This document shows positions 1 to 7,809 of a stretch of DNA of 48,982 nucleotides, one piece after another (positions within the stretch are counted from its first letter, which is position 1; every line of letters starts with the position of its first letter). The notes under the pieces are model-generated. The model ran no database searches, was not told the DNA's origin, and saw only the letters and a program-made list of their open reading frames with translations. The stretch spans positions 1 through 48,982 of IMG/VR virus record IMGVR_UViG_3300041964_000212, one strand, 5' to 3'. The DNA is from a virus. The position numbers and the translations under genes are program-made.

Positions 1-189
1 ATGAATCCCATTCTACCAGCCTCGGACGGATTTGGTCAACCTTCGGTAAGTTTAGATAACTTTAGCCAAGATTTGACAAGTTTAAGTAAGTTTACACTAA
101 AACCACAAGCCCCTCTAAATACGCCGCAAGATAACCGGGAATTTTTTGGGACCGCATTTGGAGCGATCGGGGGTGCGGCTAATGAATAG
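1..189 (+). CDS. Hypothetical protein, possibly cut by the window edge
   Basis: A reading frame open from the first base, with an ATG at position 1, encodes 62 residues rich in Ser, Leu, Asn and Gly and with no recognisable domain. It may be the C-terminal part of a longer protein because nothing upstream is visible. Its stop overlaps the start of the next gene (ATG at 182 inside ATGAATAG), which suggests translational coupling with the primase-like reading frame and so supports it being a real gene. I cannot assign a function. Confidence 0.45.
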   Translation: MNPILPASDGFGQPSVSLDNFSQDLTSLSKFTLKPQAPLNTPQDNREFFGTAFGAIGGAANE

Positions 190-349
190 CACACTATCCA
201 CATTCGACATCCGCGAGCACATTGATCGCTTGACCCCATCCAAAAAGGGCAAGAACTACTACGAATGCCCGGTGTGTCAAGGTAGCAGCCTGTCGATCGA
301 TCCGAAATCGGGCAAATACAAGTGCTGGTCGGGGGATTGCGATCGGAAC
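182..349 (+). pseudogene. Truncated primase-like zinc-finger N-terminus
   Basis: The first ~55 residues resemble the N-terminal zinc-binding region of cyanobacterial plasmid and phage primase-like proteins: 'YYECPVCQGSSL' followed by 'KYKCWSGDCDRN', with Cys29, Cys32, Cys48 and Cys53 as probable ligands. Such proteins normally continue for many hundreds of residues with a TOPRIM or helicase part. Here family-like sequence stops near 349; the frame stays open to 550 but reads unrelated residues, because the DNA there encodes a Bro-N domain on the other strand. The gene is therefore a 5' remnant created by a rearrangement. It could be an assembly chimera rather than a biological junction. The start at 182 is supported by overlap with the preceding stop. 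Confidence 0.6.
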
Positions 350-606
350 CGCTGCGCTGCGGGTTTGTCCGATCGGAAAATCAATTCGTACAGTCCTGGC
401 TCGGTCACGGTCAGCATGTGCTGTTGGCCGCCAAGGGTGTCGGTCAGACCGATACCCTTCCAACGTTCAGGCATTTTGCTCACACGCTCCGACAGCGTAT
501 TTTGGCTAATCCCTAAAACAGCCCCTACATCAGCAGCGACCCAGCGGTGAACGTGGACCGCAATAGGGAAACGCCGCGTTAGGGAGACTCTTTTTTGAGT
601 TTTATG
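347..606 (-). pseudogene. Bro-N antirepressor domain fragment
   Basis: Reading the minus strand from about 606 gives a Bro-N (BRO/antirepressor N-terminal) sequence: 'FPIAVHVHRWVAADVGAVLGI', then 'LTDTLGGQQHMLTVTEPGLY' and 'LIFRSDKPAAQRFR'. The WVAADV, EPGLY and FRS-KP-A--F signatures are characteristic. There is no credible start codon (a stop lies at 609-607 in frame) and the domain ends abruptly near 347 where the primase-like remnant begins on the opposite strand. Bro-N proteins usually act as phage antirepressors or regulators with a second C-terminal domain, which is missing here. I treat it as a fragment, not a functional gene. Confidence 0.65.
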
Positions 607-626
607 CTAATCGCCCCTCCCTTCTA

Positions 627-663
627 TGCTCTTGCTTCCAATGGTGATCACGAAGCAAGAGCA
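627..663 (-). terminator. Stem-loop downstream of the minus-strand operon
   Basis: TGCTCTTGCTTC (627-638) and GAAGCAAGAGCA (652-663) form a perfect 12-bp stem with a 13-nt loop. It lies 12 nt beyond the stop of the minus-strand gene ending at 675. There is no clear uridine tract, so termination is plausible but not proven. Confidence 0.5.
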
Positions 664-674
664 AATTGAAGTTC

Positions 675-989
675 TTAAACTTGGTAATTTTCGGGCCAGA
701 CAATATCTACCCACGCTGACTCGTCAGAACCTATGCTTATATCAGTTGCGTAATCGTTTGCAATTTCCTTAGAGTCGAATGAACTCAAAAAGGTTATTTT
801 TATTGGTAATTTGTCTTGCTTGCTACAGTGAATCACAACGGTTAACCCCATTTGCAAACAAGCACTTATTTTGTCCCAATCTGCACTTTTTTGTACATCT
901 TCCACATTGAAGTCACGAGAGTCGTAAAAAAAAATGGTGGTAGTTTGGGAAACATTTGATTCGTTTAGCTGATTGGATTGGTTGTTCAT
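675..989 (-). CDS. Hypothetical protein, 104 aa
   Basis: A 104-residue acidic protein follows the GIY-YIG gene with only 5 nt between, so the two are probably co-transcribed. The N-terminus is Asn/Ser/Gln-rich, then comes a plausible alternating alpha/beta core ('TTTIFFYDSRDF', 'LTVVIHC', 'LPIKITFLSS', 'AWVDIVWP'). No catalytic motif is recognisable. A 12-bp stem-loop lies just beyond its stop. Position at the end of a regulator-nuclease operon suggests an accessory role, but no function can be assigned. Confidence 0.6.
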   Translation of the reverse strand: MNNQSNQLNESNVSQTTTIFFYDSRDFNVEDVQKSADWDKISACLQMGLTVVIHCSKQDKLPIKITFLSSFDSKEIANDYATDISIGSDESAWVDIVWPENYQV

Positions 990-994
990 TTTTC

Positions 995-1540
995 TTATTG
1001 ATTAGTTAGGTTATGTTTGTCTTCTTTGCAGCTAAAAAGTACCGCTAAAGTGCCTACGTCGTAACGCTTAGCGGTATTTTCACAAAGTCCGCGAATAGCA
1101 GCACTGGTTAACCCGGTTTGCAAGCTCAGTGCGCTCCGAGTCATTTCTTTTTCATCAAGCAGCTCTTGCAGCCAACAACGAATTTTGACAGTGGAATGTT
1201 TTACTGCGGGTCTGTCAGACGACTTTACGAATTTGGGCGGACAACACCCAACGTTGAACGGAGGGTTAAAATATTCAATCAACGCTTGTTCGATTTGTGG
1301 AAGCAAGCTTGACTCGCTAATCTCAAACCAAGCAATCCGAACGCCCGTAATAATGTCCAAGGCAGATGACTGATGATGGCTTGACCATCGTTGGCGCAAA
1401 TTGACTGATCGCCCGATGTACTGCACCGTTTCAGCAGCGTCGATTGCCAGATAGATGCCTGCTGTTTGTGGCAAGTGTTTGCGATTACCTAATGAAACGG
1501 ACGGCAACGCAGACAAGTTAATTAATTTGGGATCAATCAT
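995..1540 (-). CDS. GIY-YIG nuclease fused to a helix-turn-helix
   Basis: This 181-aa protein has a GIY-YIG endonuclease core: 'AGIYLAI' (GIY at 28-30), 'QYIGRS' (YIG at 41-43), 'LRQRW' with the expected Arg near 49-51, and 'IEQALIEYFNPPFN' with Glu84 and Asn92 in the usual catalytic positions. Residues ~121-175 look like a small Xre-type helix-turn-helix ('LLDEKEMTRSALSLQTGL', 'AIRGLCENTAKRYDVGTL'). I chose ATG at 1540 because it overlaps the stop of the upstream regulator (ATGATTGA), a typical coupled start. Nuclease plus DNA-binding domain resembles homing-type or phage-competition nucleases; cleavage target is unknown. A longer upstream reading frame exists but lies within the regulator gene. 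Confidence 0.8.
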   Translation of the reverse strand: MIDPKLINLSALPSVSLGNRKHLPQTAGIYLAIDAAETVQYIGRSVNLRQRWSSHHQSSALDIITGVRIAWFEISESSLLPQIEQALIEYFNPPFNVGCCPPKFVKSSDRPAVKHSTVKIRCWLQELLDEKEMTRSALSLQTGLTSAAIRGLCENTAKRYDVGTLAVLFSCKEDKHNLTNQ

Positions 1541-1757
1541 TATCAGAACTCCGTTTATCAGATTTGCGATCACCTCCGTGTTGAATAGTTGGTTGAATTT
1601 GCAACCCTTGCTGTTCTTCCAGATATTCTGCAACAAGCCAGTTAAGCAAAGAGCCAATAGACCTGCGCTCTCGCTTCGCCTGTATTTTTAGCGATTCATA
1701 TAAATCAGGCTCAATAGTAAATGTGAATCTTTGCCCTTTCATTTCTGTTGCAATCAT
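1533..1757 (-). CDS. Ribbon-helix-helix (CopG/Arc-type) regulator
   Basis: A 74-aa protein with the pattern of a ribbon-helix-helix DNA-binding domain: beta strand 'GQRFTFTIEPDLYESL', helix 'KIQAKRERRS', turn, helix 'IGSLLNWLVAEYLEEQQ'. The tail is polar and Lys/Asp-rich. Such dimers bind short inverted or tandem operators and often repress their own operon. The upstream region carries a cluster of ATCACTTG half-sites (1827-1912), the obvious candidate operator. The 3' end overlaps the GIY-YIG gene by 8 nt. It could resemble the antitoxin of a toxin-antitoxin pair, but the partner is a nuclease of GIY-YIG type rather than a known toxin. Confidence 0.75.
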   Translation of the reverse strand: MIATEMKGQRFTFTIEPDLYESLKIQAKRERRSIGSLLNWLVAEYLEEQQGLQIQPTIQHGGDRKSDKRSSDND

Positions 1758-1826
1758 TTTGGCGTACCTCAGTATTATGTGACTTTGATGTCATTATACT
1801 AACAAGCGTCATCAGAAAGTATCACA

Positions 1827-1912
1827 GTGTCATCACTTGTTCTTATCTGTTTTAGCTGCTATCATAAAATCAAGTGATGACACAGCTATTGCAATCAGCC
1901 ATCACTTGATTT
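1827..1912. promoter_or_regulatory. Operator-like repeat cluster between divergent genes
   Basis: GTGTCATCACTTG at 1827-1839 is an exact inverted copy of CAAGTGATGACAC at 1871-1883; AAATCAAGTGATG at 1867-1879 is an exact inverted copy of CATCACTTGATTT at 1900-1912. Three ATCACTTG cores therefore lie in alternating orientation between the minus-strand regulator operon and the plus-strand early genes. A TATAAA box at 1915-1920 follows the last copy. This is most simply a binding array for the adjacent ribbon-helix-helix protein controlling both directions; a replication iteron role is a weaker alternative. Confidence 0.6.
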
Positions 1913-1983
1913 AGTATAAAGATATAGCAAAGGCGGCCTACACCCCTGTCTGGAAAACAAAGTGCAGACCGCCCGCGTACCGC

Positions 1984-2000
1984 TCCCCTTAAAAAGGGGC
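1984..2000 (+). promoter_or_regulatory. Small leader stem-loop
   Basis: CCCCTT (1985-1990) and AAGGGG (1994-1999) form a 6-bp hairpin with an AAA loop about 40 nt before the ATG of the first early gene. It may influence leader stability or translation; evidence is weak. Confidence 0.25.
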
Positions 2001-2039
2001 ATCCCAAAAGAGCCAAAACTCAAAAGAGACAACCTTATT

Positions 2040-4208
2040 ATGACATTCACAGCCCTCAAACCCCAAACCCCCGCCCAAGTAATCTGGCAAGATGCCACAC
2101 CTAAATGCCAAGTGGGAGATGTAATCCGCAAACCGTTCGCTCCGATCGCCTGCGTGGTCGGCAAGGAAATTTTGGCAGATGGCCACACCTGCCTGGTTGT
2201 CACATTCCCTAACTGCCGCGACCGCCACACAGAAGAATGGGTGGTTGGAGAACTTGCAGCACCAACAGTTAAAGAGTTGGTCGAAGTCGAAGCGCCAGCA
2301 GCCAGCGCACCGGCACACACCGCTGAAACGCTCAAAACCTTAACTTGGAACCAAATCCAAAAACTGCACACCAGCCTCGGTTTGAAAGCAACAGCATTAT
2401 CCCGCACGCGCTGGGACTACGAAAACCGCATCATTGCTGCACAACCGCAGCCCGTAGTTGAAACGGAACAAATCGCAACCCCGCTCACTTGCGCCACCTG
2501 CCCCTTGGCTCGTCACATTGACGGCGATCGCTACTGCTGCGGACTGACCGACGCCGTGACTTGCGGCCACTGGGAAGCTGAGACCGATTGTTACCAAGAA
2601 ATAGCTGATCTTGAAACCGAGATGACTGAATTGATTGCTTCTGCTGAAATTCCAGTTTCTGCTACCGTGACCCCTAGTAAAATTCAGGTTGAAGCGCCGA
2701 TTGCCCCAGCCAAACGCGCAATGCCTTTTTTCTTCAATTTGCCTCTGCCTAAATATGTCGCTTTCTCCGAAAAGCAGTCAGTACCGTGCTGTATTGCTAG
2801 CACTACCCGCGATCGCGCCAACGAATATAAAGAGCAATTTTGGCTGGCGCAGCAAGGTTACAAAGTTTATGGTGGCGAGCAACTTCCAACTATTGAATGC
2901 TGGCAATTTGACGCTTACCTGCAACTTATCAACCCATCGGCAATTTACGCCGAAGTTATTAAAAACGCTAGCAAATTGGACGCAACAGAATGCTTGGAGT
3001 TCATTATCGCCGCAGAGTGTCCGTTTATTTTCCACGAGTTGGAGAATGGTAAAGACTACTGGAATTACGCTCCACGAGCAAAATATGTCTGGGCTACCGA
3101 GGGTTGCCAAGCCGATATTGGGACTAACGTAACAATGCACGACAGCATTCATGCGATTGCCGAACGCATACGATCTGTCCTTGATGAAGCTAAAAATTTC
3201 GCTAAAAATCCCCAACCGAGTTGGTGGTACTTTGAAATGATGACAGAGATCGGGGAGTACCAAAAATCTCTACCTGATTTATTACCCATTACCCAACCGA
3301 AAAAAACAAATACTACAACCAACGACGACGCACCCCCAAATCGTGGCGACAACGGTCGCGGTCGGATCTCTGCAACCTCCACTCTGACGGCTTCCACTCC
3401 TGTTTCCACCGCGCCAATACGGCAAGCAAAACAGGATGACAATTTTATAAGTGCAATGGTCAAAGAAAGTGCGCTTGACAAGCAATTTTACGACTTAGCA
3501 TATTTGTCCGAATGCCAACTCAAGGCTCAGCTAGCAGTTGAGCGAACAGCAATGGGAAGCGAAGATGAAGTGATCACGTTGCTGCACCTTGAAAAAATCG
3601 ACAAAGCTATTGAGTATTACCATCGCCCCAAGTCTGAACCTCAACTTTTCCCCGCAGTTCAATTAGAGAAAATGACAGAACTGAAAGCCGACACGCTCAA
3701 GCTGTTCAAAATCACAGCTTTTGATCCATCTATTCTGCCCACTCATGACGAAAATTTGGACGAGCAGCCAGTCACCGAAATCGAGCCAGAAGGGACTATT
3801 CACTGGCAGACGCCGATCAAAGGGACGATCGTAGGCAAGAAGGGTGCAATCCGCCAATTCTACATCCGCAACGATGAAATTTTCATTGTTATCAATGCCG
3901 GATTCACAGCGTCAGAAACTAAGCACCCCAACGTGCGGCATCAACAAATCAGAGCAGCTATTGAAGCCGGACGCACTTTCAATCCCAGAATGTACCAACA
4001 GTATGCCTGTTTTGCGCGAGAAACAGAAAATTACAACGGAATTGGTCGTATCAAACAAGGCCAAGATGGGCGCTGGTGGGCATGGTCTATTTGGAGTCAG
4101 ACTGGCACTGGTCATCCATTTTTCTCAAAAGAAATTGCGATCGGCTACCTAGATAAAATGGCTCAGCAACACCAGCTTGCAAGACAAAGTGTAACTTGCC
4201 CGAAGTAA
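2040..4208 (+). CDS. Large early protein with Cys-rich motif, 722 aa
   Basis: Start chosen at ATG 2040 rather than an in-frame ATG at 1962, which would read through the leader hairpin. Visible parts: an N-terminal small domain to ~90; a SAP-like helix segment 'LTWNQIQKLHTSLGLK' near 110-140; a Cys-rich motif 'CATCPLARHIDGDRYCC...CGHWEAETDC' near 155-190, of a kind I have seen in cyanobacterial plasmid-type proteins; a central alpha/beta region; a low-complexity Thr/Asn/Asp/Pro linker near 420-470; and a C-terminal region with 'RWWAWSIWSQTGTGHPFFSK'. No enzymatic motif is recognised. It heads the early block and ends with a motif resembling the end of the 845-aa protein. Role in replication or host takeover is inference from position only. 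Confidence 0.7.
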   Translation: MTFTALKPQTPAQVIWQDATPKCQVGDVIRKPFAPIACVVGKEILADGHTCLVVTFPNCRDRHTEEWVVGELAAPTVKELVEVEAPAASAPAHTAETLKTLTWNQIQKLHTSLGLKATALSRTRWDYENRIIAAQPQPVVETEQIATPLTCATCPLARHIDGDRYCCGLTDAVTCGHWEAETDCYQEIADLETEMTELIASAEIPVSATVTPSKIQVEAPIAPAKRAMPFFFNLPLPKYVAFSEKQSVPCCIASTTRDRANEYKEQFWLAQQGYKVYGGEQLPTIECWQFDAYLQLINPSAIYAEVIKNASKLDATECLEFIIAAECPFIFHELENGKDYWNYAPRAKYVWATEGCQADIGTNVTMHDSIHAIAERIRSVLDEAKNFAKNPQPSWWYFEMMTEIGEYQKSLPDLLPITQPKKTNTTTNDDAPPNRGDNGRGRISATSTLTASTPVSTAPIRQAKQDDNFISAMVKESALDKQFYDLAYLSECQLKAQLAVERTAMGSEDEVITLLHLEKIDKAIEYYHRPKSEPQLFPAVQLEKMTELKADTLKLFKITAFDPSILPTHDENLDEQPVTEIEPEGTIHWQTPIKGTIVGKKGAIRQFYIRNDEIFIVINAGFTASETKHPNVRHQQIRAAIEAGRTFNPRMYQQYACFARETENYNGIGRIKQGQDGRWWAWSIWSQTGTGHPFFSKEIAIGYLDKMAQQHQLARQSVTCPK

Positions 4209-4296
4209 TAAGTCGGCTCAGTGCCAGCGGGAGCCTTATAAGGGCAGGCAAAACCCAAAACCAAACTAAATCAATCAAACTCAACTTAATACCATC

Positions 4297-4962
4297 ATGA
4301 CTAAGCAAACAGAAAACCAACAACGCCCCGCCACGTTTTCAGTATTTGGCTCAAAAGCTGCTGATGCCCTGTTAGTTCCCGAAATTCCGATAGCAGTTCG
4401 CAACAATTGCCAGTCCGGGCAGTGGGCGATCGGTGACACAGACTACGGCTCCAAGTGTTCAATGACCATCCTTAAATTTTCCAAATATTTCGGTTCTCTC
4501 GGTAAAACCGATCAGACATTGTGGGGTCAGATTTGGTTTGTTGCCGAGTCTGGCGACTTGCCCAAAGGCGTTGTGATGGTCACGCATATCAAGACTCAAT
4601 CCTTGCGAGATTTTAATCGTTTGGTGACAGAAGTACAATCTCGTGGCGTTGAACCCGCTACAGGCATTTTCACTCCAACCTTTAAAAAGTTCACAAACGA
4701 TAAGGGCAATTACTATGCACTTATTTGGACTTGGGAAGAAAGAAAAGATTTTTCAATTCTGGAGCAAGCGGCTGCGGTCATCTCTAGTCCGACGAATCAA
4801 GCTCGAATGATTGATTTTGAAAGCACAAAAGGGATGCAGTGTCTGGACAACCTCACACAAGAGGAGACTGCTTACATTATGAGTGGCAACGCTTATTCTC
4901 AGCAAGCATTTGCCGCTACTAATGATGTGTTAAACGTTCCGGCCCTACCGTCCGCTAGCTAG
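4297..4962 (+). CDS. Hypothetical early protein, 221 aa
   Basis: A soluble, single-domain-looking protein of 221 residues. It contains 'WAIGDTDYGSKCSMTILKFS', a strand-rich middle ('QIWFVAESGDLPKGVVMVTH'), and a helical C-terminal tail with Gln/Ala-rich end. The pattern 'SGDLPKGVVMVTHIKTQSL...F' looks like a beta-barrel core, and its size and place ahead of a helicase would fit a single-strand-binding or recombination-mediator role, but I see no diagnostic motif and this is inference. It follows the 722-aa gene by 88 nt without an evident terminator and precedes the 845-aa gene, so a shared early transcript is likely. Confidence 0.65.
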   Translation: MTKQTENQQRPATFSVFGSKAADALLVPEIPIAVRNNCQSGQWAIGDTDYGSKCSMTILKFSKYFGSLGKTDQTLWGQIWFVAESGDLPKGVVMVTHIKTQSLRDFNRLVTEVQSRGVEPATGIFTPTFKKFTNDKGNYYALIWTWEERKDFSILEQAAAVISSPTNQARMIDFESTKGMQCLDNLTQEETAYIMSGNAYSQQAFAATNDVLNVPALPSAS

Positions 4963-4974
4963 TAGTTAGTCCAC

Positions 4975-5001
4975 GGCTAGACGGTTAATTACTGCCTAGC
5001 C
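4975..5001 (+). promoter_or_regulatory. Intergenic inverted repeat
   Basis: GGCTAG (4975-4980) and CTAGCC (4996-5001) can pair across a 15-nt loop between the 221-aa and 845-aa genes. No T-tract follows, so this may be a processing or attenuation site rather than a terminator. Confidence 0.3.
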
Positions 5002-5038
5002 GATCGTTGCAAATTCAAACAATTACCCAAAAAGCAAT

Positions 5039-7576
5039 ATGTGCCTTACAAACAAAATCCAACAAACCCTTGCAGAAATTGCAGAAAGACAAGAACGTTT
5101 GGCCAAACTTCAATCTTTGGAGCAAAAAACTAATCCCACAATGCAAGCGCTGTATGACTTGCTGGAAATGTATCGGGAGGTTTCGCCGTCAGATATGCCC
5201 GATTTAATAGCTGAAATTACCACAGCTTGCAGCAACTATCAAAAGTTGATCGAGCCTCAGTGCCAACAACAGCTTGAGATCGTCCCTGAGTTGGAAAAAT
5301 TGAGTCAGGAAGCTCAAAAGGAAGTTTTGACAGGGGAGGTATACAATCGGGTGGCTGAAGAAAAGTTTGCGCTTGATGACGAACCAAAAATTGAAAATGA
5401 ATCAGCGGTCAAGCCAACAATTGCTAAAGAAGTCAAGGCAATGTTTGACCACGCTTACGAAAGTTTTGGGGTGAGTCCCAAAAACGTGGTTGCAGAAAAT
5501 AAACCTGCAATTAAACACGATTGGCGAAAAGACGGTACTTGCACTGGTTGTGGTTTTGTACACGAACCGGGCCAAAATACTTTGTGCGATTATTACATCG
5601 CCCCCAATCTAGAATCCCAATACGAGCCAGACGAAGCTTACGACACAGTTGACAGCATTCTCAAATCTACAGGATTTCAGCACCCTAAACAATTTTTTAC
5701 TTTTTGGGATGCGAGCGACAAGTACGACAATTATCGAGGTTGGGATGTTTATTTTTCAGTTCCTAACGGCGGCATTGTAGCGATCGGGTTACACTATGCG
5801 ACACAGCCCGAATCTCAGGCCTGGGACGCTGCTACCGAGTTTATTCAAAAACTAGATTTGACTTTCCCCGAATCTCTAGCTGATTTTGATGAGATTGTTG
5901 CCTGGACGCGACAACTGATTGATCAGGTGGAAAATCTTGAAGCTCCTGGACAGCAAGTTTTGCCGCTGGAATTTTCTGAAGTAGTGACAGAAACTGAAAG
6001 CGATGTTTTGACAGGGGAAGCATACGATCGGGCAGTTGAGGAAGAGTTGGCGCTGGATGATGAGGCAGAGCGAATACTGCGGGAAAGAAGTTCTACCACT
6101 GTTCCAGGGGTTGAACTAACAGCACTGCAAAAACTACTGGCTGACAATAGTAATTTCACTTTTGAGGAATTGGGTGTTAGTGTCGCCCTCGAATCAATAA
6201 TTGCTCCAGCAGATGACATAGTAGATTTTGAATCAGAAGAAGTTCGCGTCACTGTAACAGATGCGACTGGAACTACTAGAGAGTATTCTGACTCTGCTCG
6301 AACTTTTGTCTATCAAAGACATCCGGATAGTGTTGAGCAAGCAGCGCTAGACTATGCCAACTATTTTTTAAAGGATTTAAAGGAAGAGGCAAAAACTAAA
6401 GAAAAAATTGCCCGCTGGAACGCTGATGAAACACTGCAATCGAGTCAGCAGTCAAGCCAAAGTGTAGAACTAGAATCAGTAAAATCTGAAACCGATACTA
6501 AGTTTGAGGTGATGGGTTTTGCTGTTCAAGTTTATCCCCAGTATGGCGAAAGTAACCTTGTAGGCGCAACTTTCAGGTTTATGAGTTTGGAGGAAAAAGA
6601 CACTCAGGGAAAACCTAAATTAGTATTTTCAACTTCTCGACTCGCTGCTGAAATTGGCGACGTAACGTATAAAATTTTTGCTGAAAAATTGATTGTAGAT
6701 TACCAAGCCAAAGAAGCGGAGCGATTAGAAAAACTAGCCAATCCTCACGCCAAGGAAGAGGATAAGTTTGTGGAATTGGTGAAAATCACCAGCTGTGTTG
6801 GCTACCTCAAGCAGCGTGGCGACAACGGTGAAGTTCTTGCAGGTTATGCTGCTTTTAGTAACAAAGATGAAGCGGGGCAGCAGACCCCAACTAAAGCAAA
6901 AAATCGAGCTCAGAAATGGACTGATTTTTTGCGGGGAAATTACAAAGCCAGTGAAGCTGGCGAGAACCTTGACTGGGATGCTATCAACGCGATGATTAGC
7001 GAACCGAGAAAAAGTAAGCGATTGACTTCAGACAATCCTAAATTAGAGTTTGTCTACGAGATTGAGTTCACGGACGTGCCTTTAGATTATTTGGAGCGCT
7101 TAGCTCAGCAAGATTTATCCCTGTTGCCGGGACAAATTGCATCAACTTCAGTAAAAGATGCCGAGGCGATCAAAGAAACGATCAAGACCGACAAGGAATC
7201 TTTAACCGAACACGAATTGACAATTGTAAAACTAATTCAGGACGCGCTTTTAAAATTTGATGCAGAACTCATCAAATCAACAAACGTGACAGCTTGGAAA
7301 ATTGCTGACAGAACCCAAGTTTGGAACGCGCTTACTGAAGAAGAGCAAAAAATCTACGAGTTGTTGCTGAAACTGGAGTTTACACAGGCACTAGACTTTT
7401 CAGCACAAACGCCAGAATTTATTACGAGGGTTGACGGCAAACAAGGCAAAAGCGTTTTCTTGACTTTGCGCGTGATTGATGGGGAAACACGCACGGTGTG
7501 GCGCTACCAAAGACAAACCGGAGATGGGGGGTATCCTTCTAAGCAAGCTGCCGCCGTAGCAGCTTGGTTGCAATGA
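5039..7576 (+). CDS. Giant early protein with internal repeat, 845 aa
   Basis: N-terminal ~60 residues are a helical, Gln/Glu-rich coiled coil. A zinc-ribbon-like stretch 'DGTCTGCGFVHEPGQNTLCD' sits near residues 166-185. A ~20-residue block occurs twice, as 'VLTGEVYNRVAEEKFALDD' near 96 and 'VLTGEAYDRAVEEELALDD' near 323, encoded by related DNA at 5324-5380 and 6005-6061. Residues ~460-640 and ~700-845 look like further globular domains; the protein ends '...TVWRYQRQTGDGGYPSKQ' and then an Ala-rich helix, resembling the end of the 722-aa early protein. No catalytic motif recognised. It is strongly acidic. Its stop overlaps the next start (ATGA at 7573). Function unknown; early expression is inferred from position. 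Confidence 0.7.
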   Translation: MCLTNKIQQTLAEIAERQERLAKLQSLEQKTNPTMQALYDLLEMYREVSPSDMPDLIAEITTACSNYQKLIEPQCQQQLEIVPELEKLSQEAQKEVLTGEVYNRVAEEKFALDDEPKIENESAVKPTIAKEVKAMFDHAYESFGVSPKNVVAENKPAIKHDWRKDGTCTGCGFVHEPGQNTLCDYYIAPNLESQYEPDEAYDTVDSILKSTGFQHPKQFFTFWDASDKYDNYRGWDVYFSVPNGGIVAIGLHYATQPESQAWDAATEFIQKLDLTFPESLADFDEIVAWTRQLIDQVENLEAPGQQVLPLEFSEVVTETESDVLTGEAYDRAVEEELALDDEAERILRERSSTTVPGVELTALQKLLADNSNFTFEELGVSVALESIIAPADDIVDFESEEVRVTVTDATGTTREYSDSARTFVYQRHPDSVEQAALDYANYFLKDLKEEAKTKEKIARWNADETLQSSQQSSQSVELESVKSETDTKFEVMGFAVQVYPQYGESNLVGATFRFMSLEEKDTQGKPKLVFSTSRLAAEIGDVTYKIFAEKLIVDYQAKEAERLEKLANPHAKEEDKFVELVKITSCVGYLKQRGDNGEVLAGYAAFSNKDEAGQQTPTKAKNRAQKWTDFLRGNYKASEAGENLDWDAINAMISEPRKSKRLTSDNPKLEFVYEIEFTDVPLDYLERLAQQDLSLLPGQIASTSVKDAEAIKETIKTDKESLTEHELTIVKLIQDALLKFDAELIKSTNVTAWKIADRTQVWNALTEEEQKIYELLLKLEFTQALDFSAQTPEFITRVDGKQGKSVFLTLRVIDGETRTVWRYQRQTGDGGYPSKQAAAVAAWLQ

Positions 7577-7770
7577 TTTTCTATCCCGGATGGGGTCCGG
7601 CGGCGATCGCTGACATTCAAGGCGATCGCGTCTTTCTCAAATTTGAAGGGTTTGCTTTTTGGGTCGATCGGCAAGAATTGCCCGGTCGCCTTCCCCGGCA
7701 AACCCCAAAAACCAAAGCAGAAACTGAAATGTTTCGGCGAATGGGCTATTTAGTTATTGATAATACGTAA
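7573..7770 (+). CDS. Small hypothetical protein, 65 aa
   Basis: Starts at ATG 7573 overlapping the TGA of the 845-aa gene (ATGA), so translation is probably coupled. The first half is beta-rich ('GWGPAAIADIQGDRVFLKFE', 'FAFWVDRQELP'), suggesting a small SH3-like or KOW-like barrel; the second half is basic and helical. No function can be assigned. It is followed after 39 nt by the helicase gene, whose likely ribosome-binding GGGG lies at 7801-7804. Confidence 0.6.
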   Translation: MIFYPGWGPAAIADIQGDRVFLKFEGFAFWVDRQELPGRLPRQTPKTKAETEMFRRMGYLVIDNT

Positions 7771-7809
7771 TTTCAAGCAATTTGCAAAAATTCAAGCAGT
7801 GGGGTAAAA

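Noticed and set aside
995-1757. RHH plus GIY-YIG pair as a toxin-antitoxin system
   Set aside because: The second protein is a complete nuclease with a helix-turn-helix rather than a small toxin; the pair is better read as a regulated nuclease operon.
1895-2407. Long minus-strand frame of 170 codons
   Set aside because: It runs antisense to the start of the 722-aa early gene, has no recognisable residues or ribosome-binding site, and would erase the operator region.
2778-3263. Minus-strand frame of 161 codons
   Set aside because: Antisense shadow of the 722-aa protein; hydrophobic composition arises from reverse reading.
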